Source of the DNA: Anaerolineales bacterium
GTDB taxonomy: Bacteria; Chloroflexota; Anaerolineae; Anaerolineales; UBA11858
Length of the DNA: 6,611 nt
Assembly: GCA_015485245.1 (NCBI GenBank)
Contig: WFTY01000409.1
Span: 1-6,611 of the forward strand
Direction: 5' to 3'
Under the pieces are notes generated by a model. The model was not told the DNA's origin. It did no database searches and saw only the letters and a program-made list of their open reading frames with translations. Made by a program: the position numbers and the translations under genes. This document shows, one piece after another, positions 1 to 5,321 of the stretch; within the stretch, counting starts at the first letter, position 1, and each line of letters begins with the position of its first letter.

Positions 1-120
1 CCCTCCACCCCCATGCTGATTATCGACCGCCACGGCGAAGCTCATCCACTGCCGTTTGGCATCAAGAGCGCGGAAAGCCTGCTGGATGCATTACAGCCCT
101 TCTTAGACGGGGAAATGTAA
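1..120 (+). CDS. Thioredoxin-fold protein, C-terminal fragment
   Basis: The frame is open from the first base and closes with TAA at 118-120, giving 39 residues of a protein whose start lies outside the window. The fragment begins PSTPMLIIDRHGEAHPLPFG. The STP tripeptide followed by a hydrophobic strand (MLIID), a turn (RHGE) and a final helix (SAESLLDALQPFL) matches the end of the thioredoxin fold: cis-proline loop, beta strand, turn, terminal helix. The redox-active CxxC would lie upstream and cannot be seen. The next gene on the same strand is ccdA, the usual membrane electron donor of extracytoplasmic thioredoxin-like proteins, which supports the assignment. It could be a TlpA/ResA-type, SoxW-type or generic thioredoxin-like protein. 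The exact family cannot be resolved from 39 residues. Confidence 0.68.
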   Translation, partial: PSTPMLIIDRHGEAHPLPFGIKSAESLLDALQPFLDGEM

Positions 121-142
121 CCCCGCCAGTCCCCCCAAAGCC

Positions 143-170
143 CCTCCCGCAGGCTTCGGCTTGCGGGAGG
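143..170 (+). terminator. UUCG-capped hairpin between thioredoxin-like gene and ccdA
   Basis: Bases 143-154 pair with 159-170 to give a 12-bp stem with one G-T pair (152/161), closed by a C(TTCG)G tetraloop, an exceptionally stable loop type. It starts 22 nt after the upstream stop codon. The stem is followed by only TTTCCCTT, so the U-tract is weak. It may be a leaky intrinsic terminator that lets some transcription into ccdA, or an mRNA-stabilising 3' end or processing structure. It lies 12 nt before the ccdA ribosome binding site, so it probably does not mask it. Confidence 0.6.
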
Positions 171-197
171 TTTCCCTTCATCGGAGACCTGAAACCC

Positions 198-887
198 ATG
201 AACTTCGACGCCTTTTTAACCTCTTTTACGATTGGCCTGCTTTCCACCACCAGCCCATGCGTGCTGCCGCTGTATCCAGGCTTCCTCGCCTATCTGAGCG
301 GGGGTCAGGGACAGGTGCGAGGACGGCTGGGGCGCTACGGGCTGGGCTTTTTCGTGCTGGCAGGAGTGCTGACCATGATGCTGGTCCTCGGTTTGGTGAT
401 TGCCCTACTCTCCGTTTCGGTGGGCGCGGCGCTGTCCATCATCATCCCCCTGGCCGACCTGGTCATCATCCTCCTGGGTATCGCCCTGTTGCTGGACTAC
501 AACCCCTTCAAGCAGCTGCCGCAAATTCAAACCCCGCTGCTCAAAAACCCATACGTAAACGCCTTTGTCTACGGTTTGCTCTACGGGCCGATCGCCCTGC
601 CCTGCTCCGGGCCGTTTGTAGTGGGCATTTTCACCTATTCGCTCACCACGGCGGAAATTGCCAGCAAGATGTCCATCTTCCTGTGGTTCGGGTTGGGGTT
701 CGGGTTGCCGTTGCTACTACTCTCTTTCCTCTCCGGCGCGGCCCAGACGTGGATTGTGCGTCAATTCGCCCTGCGGGGCCGGTTAATCAACCTCCTCGGC
801 GGCCTGTTGCTGGTGGGCGTTGGTATCTACGACCTGATCAGCAACTGGGAGATCATCCGTACTTACCTGGGGATCTGGTTCTCCTGA
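198..887 (+). CDS. ccdA: Cytochrome c biogenesis / thiol-disulfide transporter CcdA
   Basis: This 229-residue integral membrane protein belongs to the CcdA/DsbD transmembrane family. It passes electrons from cytoplasmic thioredoxin across the membrane to extracytoplasmic thioredoxin-like proteins, for cytochrome c maturation or disulfide reduction. About six hydrophobic helices are visible, near residues 6-31, 48-70, 74-99, 120-146, 158-180 and 196-214. This is the CcdA arrangement of two three-helix halves. Each half carries one redox cysteine next to proline: C21 in TTSPCVLPLYPGFLAYL and C136 in IALPCSGPF. The length is normal for stand-alone CcdA. The ATG at 198 is preceded by GGAGA (183-187), 10 nt upstream. 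The thioredoxin-like gene just upstream is the likely partner. The minus-strand glycosyltransferase gene converges on it from downstream. Family confidence is high. Whether it serves cytochrome c assembly or another thiol pathway is not shown. Confidence 0.93.
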   Translation: MNFDAFLTSFTIGLLSTTSPCVLPLYPGFLAYLSGGQGQVRGRLGRYGLGFFVLAGVLTMMLVLGLVIALLSVSVGAALSIIIPLADLVIILLGIALLLDYNPFKQLPQIQTPLLKNPYVNAFVYGLLYGPIALPCSGPFVVGIFTYSLTTAEIASKMSIFLWFGLGFGLPLLLLSFLSGAAQTWIVRQFALRGRLINLLGGLLLVGVGIYDLISNWEIIRTYLGIWFS

Positions 888-916
888 ACAATCGCGTTGA
901 CATAGAAGCCATATCC

Positions 917-959
917 AAAAAGACAGGGCTGTGATTCAAAACGGAAATCACAGCCCTGT
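917..959 (-). terminator. Strong intrinsic terminator of the minus-strand glycosyltransferase gene
   Basis: A perfect 14-bp inverted repeat pairs 923-936 with 946-959, with a 9-nt loop (937-945). Read on the minus strand, the stem is followed by C and then five T (the A run at 917-921), a canonical Rho-independent terminator. It begins 29 nt after the stop codon of the glycosyltransferase gene. Read on the plus strand, the stem has no T-tract after it. It is therefore directional for the minus-strand unit, though the stem could still mark the 3' end of the ccdA mRNA. Confidence 0.88.
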
Positions 960-988
960 ACGGGTTCAGAAAATCAAAGAAAGCCGGT

Positions 989-3900
989 TCACTCCTGCAA
1001 AGTCGAGAAGCGCAGGATGCGATGATTGCCCGCATCGGCAACCCACACACGACCCTCAGCGTCCACAGCGAGGCCAGTGGGCAGGTTGAGGCCATCCGCT
1101 CCGGAACCAAAGTCACCCCAGTAACGGACGAACTCGCCCTCGGCAGTGAACTCCAGGATGCGATAGCCCTCCGGGTCGCTGACATAAACGTGCCCGGCAG
1201 GGTTTACCGCCAGGTATGGCTTGTTGTCCAGTGATTGCCCATACCATCCCACGATCGGCCATTCGAGCACCGGCGTGTAGTTCAACCCGCTCTCATCGGG
1301 GGCAAAGACCTGCACGCGCTTGTTCCAGGTATCTGCCACGTAGATGCGCCCATCGCCATCAATGGCCAGGCCCACCGGCTCGTCAAACTGTCCTTCGAGG
1401 ACGCCCGGCGTGCCAAAGGCGGTCAGGAAGTTGCCATCGGCATCGAAGACCACCACGCGTTTGTTCCCCGTATCGGTGATGTAAACGCGCCCGTCCCCAT
1501 CCACCAGGATATCGCGCGGCCCCCAGAAGGCGGCGCCGGTTTCACCCTGACCGAAGTAGCCCCACTGGGTGATGAACTCGCCCTCGGCGGTGAACTTCTG
1601 CACGCGATGGTTCCACGTGTCGGTGACGTACACGCTGCCATCCGGGCCGACGGCGATCCCCCAGGGTTCGTAGAAACTCCCCGGCGGGGCTTCACCCTGG
1701 GCGCTATCGGCGAAAAAGCCCCATACGTGCAACACGTCCCCATTGGGGCTGAGGTGCTGCACACGATGATTACCAGTATCTGCCACGTACAGGCTGCCAT
1801 CGGGCGCGATGGCGAGGTCGCGCGGGCGCTCAAACTGCCCTGGCTCCCCGCCGTTGACACCGAGAACCTTATCCGCAAACAGGGTGATCCCCTTGCCTTC
1901 GTAAGGATCGGCCAGCACTTCCTCCGGCGCGATGGGCGCCGACCCATAGTTCCACACCTGTGCGGCGATGTCCTTGCGCACATACAGACGCATGCGGTCG
2001 GCAGGCGACCAGGTTGACGGGTTGAACTCCACCTGCTTGCCGGTCAGGGCGGCGTATTGACTATAATCGCGATTCAACCATATCTGGAAGATGGCGGCGC
2101 GCATCTCCGGATTGAACAGCGCGTTCTTGATGCGCTCCCAGGTCAGGTTGTAGTAATCCTGATTCGGCCACCAGATGCGCACATACTCGAACTTCTCATA
2201 GGCGTTCCCCACAATCGGCTCGATCTTCTGGAAGTTGTTATCCCCCACCAGGATAACCGGGGCATCCCGCAGGTCGCGCGTGGGATTGGGGCCGTAGTAA
2301 CGCTGATTGGGGAAATTGCGCAAATACCACCAGTATGGATAGGTAGTCTCATCATCATAAGCCACCACCATCTCCAAACCGCCGGTGGTGCGCCGGGAAA
2401 GTTCTTCAATCTGCTCGAGGGCGATCTTCGGCCCCGGGCCGGAGTGCGCATAAACCAGATATTCGGTGGCGTAATCGTAGTTGATGTAAGCCGCCCGAAA
2501 CGCGGCGCGCGCCGTAAGCACGGCCATAAACGCGAAGACGGTCAAGACAACCAGCCGCCCTAACTCCAACAGGCTCCACCTGTCGATCAACTTATTGATC
2601 CCCGTCAGGGCCACACCGGCCATCACCACCGCCAGCACAAAGGCATTGGTGCGACTGAGCTGCGCCAATTCCTTCCCCTGGAAGGGCGGATTGGGGCTAA
2701 GCAGCATCCCCAGCGCCGCGCTCAGGCTGACCATAAAGAGGATCAGCAACAAGATGAGCAGCGCGCCGCGCTGGCTGCGTACTGCTTTCCAGTCGACGCG
2801 CTCAACCAGCTGTCCCAACCCCCAGGCAGCCAGCAAAATCAGCGGATAGGCGATGTGCACGGTCAGCCAGGGCATTTTCTCCCCCGCGATGGTATAAGCC
2901 AGAATGCTGGTGACCGCCCAGAATCCGAGTAAGGGGAGCGTTGGCGGGGCGTGTTCGACTGCCGCTTCATCCTCGCTCGCCGCGGATTCGGCCATCGAAG
3001 GGGAAATCCGGCGTTTACGCAACACCACCAGGCCAGTCAGGAAACTCCCCAACAGGGGTAGAAATTCATACACGGGCACCTGCACCAGGATGTAGTAATA
3101 CCACGGCTGACTGCCGCGCTCGACTCCCTGTTGCTCCAGCCAGTAGCCCAGCGAACCCACCAGCCCGGTAAAGAACCCGGAGCCATTGGTAAACACAGTG
3201 GTGTAGAGCACCGTGAAAGGAATGTAAAAAATCGCCGCGTTCATCAGCCAGGTTTGCGCGTCCCAGGCCAGGCCAACAGCTACGGAAATAGCCGCCAGGA
3301 TGACGACGAATATCCCCGTGCGCAGCATCCCTTCGGCGGAATAATCCAGGGGGTTCCACCCCAAAGCCTTGACGGGGAACGGTGCAAGCTGCGGCAGGAT
3401 GACCGTCAGATGCAGGAGCATCAGGCTGAAGGCGCGATTGTTCTTCAGGCCATTCCAGGTGAGGCCAGTGATGGCAAAGACCAACGCCCCCAGCAGCGCC
3501 ACCCCAGCCAGCCCCAACGGGACGATCAGAGACAGCGGCAGGGAGTCTGCCGCCGCGGCCCCGGCCGCATCGCCTCCTGCAGCTCCCAGCGTGGGCAAGT
3601 AGCTCTTCAACCCCAATGCAACGAGGATAAACACCGCCGCGAGAAGTAACATGGCAATAAAACGGGTGCGCTGTTCGGGGCGCGGCCACTCACGGCGCGT
3701 CACCTGAACGACAAAAAGCAGCCCCAAAAAGATCAGAAGCTGCGCGGAGTAAATGAACGAAGTCTCCTTGGTGACGTAATGCAGCATGGCGGCGGCGGTG
3801 ACCCAATAGGTATAACGCGTCTCACCGGTCTCCAGATAGCGCAACACCGCCCAGAGCATAACCACCCCAAAGAGGGCCACAAACATATCGTTGCGCACAT

Positions 3901-4327
3901 AGCGCGCATAATACAACATAAAGGGGGAGATCAGCATCATCCCCGCGGCGATCAAAGCCCCGATGCGCCCCAGGTAACGGCGGTAATTCCACAGAAAAGC
4001 GATCGCCGCGATGCCAAACAACGCAACCGGGATGCGCGCGGTGAAATCACTATCGCCAAAAAGAAAGTAAGAAAGCGCCACCACATGGAACTGAAAAGGG
4101 CCATGTGTCAGTGGCGTATGGATGTATCCCCCGCCGCGTGAAAGCTGCCAGGAGTAATACACATGCGAGTTCTCGTCGTGGCTCATCACCCGCGCGCCCA
4201 GATCATAGAAGCGCGTCACCACTGCCAAGATGAGGATGATGCCGAAAATGAGCGTCTCGCGGTTGATCGTCAGATCACGAAACACCGGTTGATCCAGCCA
4301 GGATTGTGCTTTGTTGGTCGTTTGCAT
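989..4327 (-). CDS. GT-C-type membrane glycosyltransferase (TIGR03663/Agl23-like) with C-terminal six-bladed NHL propeller
   Basis: The protein has 1112 residues from the preferred ATG at 4327. Numbering here counts from the ATG two codons upstream at 4333. Residues 27-612 hold many hydrophobic helices, roughly 14-18. The first extracytoplasmic loop carries an acidic pair, D53-E54 in MSHDENSHVYYSW, as in the PMT/ArnT/OST-like GT-C superfamily, which uses polyprenyl-phosphate-linked sugar donors. Other motifs are YVTKETSFIY (186-195) and GEKMPWL (474-480). Residues 613-827 form a soluble segment with an aromatic YPYWWYLR motif (665-672). Residues 828-1114 contain six NHL repeats, each with a DG(R/S)xYVxDTxNxR-like core, enough for a closed six-bladed propeller. 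Blade 5 is degenerate (SDPEGYR). By GT-C topology the propeller is probably outside the cytoplasm, which is inference. A likely role is sugar transfer to lipid or protein at the cell surface. Substrate is unknown. The family name is recalled, not searched. Confidence 0.85.
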   Translation of the reverse strand: MQTTNKAQSWLDQPVFRDLTINRETLIFGIILILAVVTRFYDLGARVMSHDENSHVYYSWQLSRGGGYIHTPLTHGPFQFHVVALSYFLFGDSDFTARIPVALFGIAAIAFLWNYRRYLGRIGALIAAGMMLISPFMLYYARYVRNDMFVALFGVVMLWAVLRYLETGETRYTYWVTAAAMLHYVTKETSFIYSAQLLIFLGLLFVVQVTRREWPRPEQRTRFIAMLLLAAVFILVALGLKSYLPTLGAAGGDAAGAAAADSLPLSLIVPLGLAGVALLGALVFAITGLTWNGLKNNRAFSLMLLHLTVILPQLAPFPVKALGWNPLDYSAEGMLRTGIFVVILAAISVAVGLAWDAQTWLMNAAIFYIPFTVLYTTVFTNGSGFFTGLVGSLGYWLEQQGVERGSQPWYYYILVQVPVYEFLPLLGSFLTGLVVLRKRRISPSMAESAASEDEAAVEHAPPTLPLLGFWAVTSILAYTIAGEKMPWLTVHIAYPLILLAAWGLGQLVERVDWKAVRSQRGALLILLLILFMVSLSAALGMLLSPNPPFQGKELAQLSRTNAFVLAVVMAGVALTGINKLIDRWSLLELGRLVVLTVFAFMAVLTARAAFRAAYINYDYATEYLVYAHSGPGPKIALEQIEELSRRTTGGLEMVVAYDDETTYPYWWYLRNFPNQRYYGPNPTRDLRDAPVILVGDNNFQKIEPIVGNAYEKFEYVRIWWPNQDYYNLTWERIKNALFNPEMRAAIFQIWLNRDYSQYAALTGKQVEFNPSTWSPADRMRLYVRKDIAAQVWNYGSAPIAPEEVLADPYEGKGITLFADKVLGVNGGEPGQFERPRDLAIAPDGSLYVADTGNHRVQHLSPNGDVLHVWGFFADSAQGEAPPGSFYEPWGIAVGPDGSVYVTDTWNHRVQKFTAEGEFITQWGYFGQGETGAAFWGPRDILVDGDGRVYITDTGNKRVVVFDADGNFLTAFGTPGVLEGQFDEPVGLAIDGDGRIYVADTWNKRVQVFAPDESGLNYTPVLEWPIVGWYGQSLDNKPYLAVNPAGHVYVSDPEGYRILEFTAEGEFVRYWGDFGSGADGLNLPTGLAVDAEGRVWVADAGNHRILRFSTLQE

Positions 4328-4334
4328 GTCCATG

Positions 4335-4338
4335 CCTC
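4335..4338 (-). promoter_or_regulatory. Ribosome binding site choosing the glycosyltransferase start
   Basis: On the minus strand a GAGG (complement of CCTC at 4335-4338) precedes two in-frame ATG codons. It is only 1 nt from the ATG at 4333 but 7 nt from the ATG at 4327. The normal spacing favours 4327, giving a protein starting MQTTNKAQ rather than MDMQTTNK. The difference is two residues and does not affect any domain. Confidence 0.55.
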
Positions 4339-4345
4339 AATGAGC

Positions 4346-4383
4346 TGCATGTGTACTCGCAGCAGCGCGCCCGCACACATGCA
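4346..4383. repeat. Inverted repeat in the spacer between rluB and the glycosyltransferase gene
   Basis: A perfect 9-bp arm TGCATGTGT (4346-4354) is answered by ACACATGCA (4375-4383) across a 20-nt GC-rich loop. It fills most of the 57-63 nt spacer between the two minus-strand genes. No T-tract follows on the minus strand, so it is not a standard intrinsic terminator. It could be an mRNA stability or processing hairpin, or a protein-binding dyad. Function is unknown. Confidence 0.45.
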
Positions 4384-4390
4384 ATTGGTT

Positions 4391-5098
4391 TCAAGATTTC
4401 AGAGCAGCGATCTCGTCTTCTGTCAAATAGCGCCACTGACGTGGTTTAAGTTTTCCCAGGCGCAGGCTGCCAATACGCACCCGGCGGATACGCACAATGG
4501 GCAACCCCGTCAAACGTCCCATCTCACGGATCTGCCGTTTGCGCCCCTCTTTCATAATCACCTGCAACCAGGCGCCTTTTCCCTGTGTGCGCATCACGCG
4601 CACTTTCACCGGGCGGGTGCGATAACCGTCTTCCAACACCACCCCATTGCGCCAGGCATCAAGCTGTCTGCTATCTGGACGGCGAGCAACCAGCACCTGA
4701 TATTCCTTCTCATGCCCATAGCGGGGATGGGAGAGCCGGTTTGCCAGCGCGCCGTCGTTCGTCAACAAGATCAGCCCCTCACTTTCTATGTCCAGCCGCC
4801 CCACCGGATACAGACGACCGGGGACATCCACCAGGTCGCGCACCGTCGGCCGCGGGTCAGGCGAGGTCACCGCCGATATCACCCCGCGCGGTTTGAAGAG
4901 AGCAATATACACCAGTTTTTCTTGTGGCTTCAGCGGCTCCCCCTCCACGATAATCCGATCCGTTGCCGGATCCACCTTCATACCTAAATGCGCCTTTTGC
5001 CCATTGACCAGCACCACCCCGCGTTCAATCAACTTTTCACACGCTCGCCGCGAACCAACGCCGGCGCGCGCCATAACCTTTTGCAATCGCTCTTCCAT
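4391..5098 (-). CDS. rluB: rRNA pseudouridine synthase, RsuA/RluB/RluE/RluF family (RluB-like)
   Basis: This 235-residue enzyme isomerises a specific uridine in ribosomal RNA to pseudouridine. Residues 1-48 form an S4 RNA-binding domain (MEERLQKVMARAGVGSRRAC and the VLVNG turn). The catalytic domain follows, with FKPRGVISAV (68-77) and the signature GRLDIESEGLILLTNDG at 100-116, where D103 is the catalytic aspartate. Next come ANRLSHPRYGHEKEY (119-133), GVVLEDG (152-158) and the C-terminal MKEGRKRQIREM (182-193). The ANRLxHP and GVxLEDG stretches look closer to RluB (23S rRNA) than RsuA (16S), but the target base cannot be proved from sequence. The frame stays open upstream to an ATG at 5176. 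I chose 5098 because the S4 domain begins there and GGAG (5106-5109) sits 7 nt before it. It is the first gene of a minus-strand pair and divergent from hemA. Confidence 0.92.
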   Translation of the reverse strand: MEERLQKVMARAGVGSRRACEKLIERGVVLVNGQKAHLGMKVDPATDRIIVEGEPLKPQEKLVYIALFKPRGVISAVTSPDPRPTVRDLVDVPGRLYPVGRLDIESEGLILLTNDGALANRLSHPRYGHEKEYQVLVARRPDSRQLDAWRNGVVLEDGYRTRPVKVRVMRTQGKGAWLQVIMKEGRKRQIREMGRLTGLPIVRIRRVRIGSLRLGKLKPRQWRYLTEDEIAALKS

Positions 5099-5105
5099 AT
5101 CGTTT

Positions 5106-5109
5106 CTCC
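5106..5109 (-). promoter_or_regulatory. Ribosome binding site deciding the rluB start
   Basis: On the minus strand GGAG (complement of CTCC) lies 7 nt upstream of the ATG at 5098. This fixes the start at MEERLQK and excludes the in-frame ATG at 5176, whose extra 26 residues are not S4-like and would span the proposed promoter. Confidence 0.75.
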
Positions 5110-5117
5110 AGGGCCGT

Positions 5118-5123
5118 ATTATA
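5118..5123 (-). promoter_or_regulatory. Candidate -10 box for rluB
   Basis: The minus strand reads a perfect TATAAT (complement of ATTATA at 5118-5123). The start of transcription would fall near 5111, giving a very short leader of about 12 nt that still includes the ribosome binding site. No good -35 box is seen at 16-18 bp spacing, and the palindrome at 5127-5142 occupies that spacer. An activator-dependent or repressor-controlled promoter is possible. Confidence 0.5.
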
Positions 5124-5126
5124 ACG

Positions 5127-5142
5127 CAGGTCATCTGACCTG
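5127..5142. promoter_or_regulatory. Perfect palindrome at the rluB promoter, candidate operator
   Basis: CAGGTCA TC TGACCTG is a perfect inverted repeat with 7-bp arms and a 2-bp spacer. It lies 3 bp upstream of the minus-strand -10 box, where the -35/-10 spacer would be. The size and symmetry suit a dimeric helix-turn-helix regulator. The TGACCT/AGGTCA half-site resembles some GntR-type sites, but no regulator gene is present in the window to link to it. The function is inferred from position only. Confidence 0.4.
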
Positions 5143-5258
5143 GTTCGCATCCGCACCGCGGCCACCCGCCCTGCAAACCCTACCACGCATCAGCAACAAA
5201 GGGAAGCCTGCCCATTGAGCACTCAAAGTCTTTTAATCAAAATCTGGATAAACCTCTC

Positions 5259-5287
5259 TGGGGAAATCGCACACGCCAACTTATAAT
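5259..5287 (+). promoter_or_regulatory. hemA: Candidate sigma-70-type promoter of hemA
   Basis: A perfect TATAAT stands at 5282-5287 on the plus strand, with a weak -35-like TGGGGA at 5259-5264 and a 17-bp spacer. Transcription would begin near 5294, leaving a leader of about 28 nt before the hemA ATG. The -10 match is strong and the -35 match poor (three of six). Confidence 0.55.
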
Positions 5288-5321
5288 GTGGGAAAGTTCA
5301 CAAACTATCAGGAAATCACCG

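Noticed and set aside
161..934. A 257-codon plus-strand frame overlapping ccdA.
   Set aside because: It is rich in Arg, Pro and His and is a frame-shifted shadow of ccdA, which has the helices and cysteine motifs of its family. The frame also starts inside the UUCG hairpin.
1235..2017. A 260-codon open frame on the plus strand with repeated motifs such as HALVPGICHVDAPIAINGQ and LHAMVPRVGDVHAAIRADGD.
   Set aside because: It is the exact antisense of the NHL repeats. The periodicity is the propeller repeat read on the wrong strand. The minus-strand frame is far longer and has clear domains.
2057..2563. A 168-codon plus-strand open frame.
   Set aside because: It lies wholly antisense to the glycosyltransferase linker and last helices, and its residue pattern resembles no protein family I know.
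4163..4987. A 274-codon plus-strand frame spanning the rluB-glycosyltransferase junction.
   Set aside because: It is antisense to two genes with clear family motifs and has low-complexity His/Gln/Pro-rich content typical of shadows.
5099..5176. N-terminal extension of RluB to the ATG at 5176.
   Set aside because: The 26 extra residues are not part of the S4 domain, they cross the proposed -10 box and palindrome, and the ATG at 5098 has a well-spaced GGAG.
5215..5226. Dyad TTGAG-CA-CTCAA upstream of hemA, resembling part of a CIRCE element.
   Set aside because: Arms are only 5 bp, such dyads are common by chance, and the 9-nt-spaced full CIRCE structure is absent.
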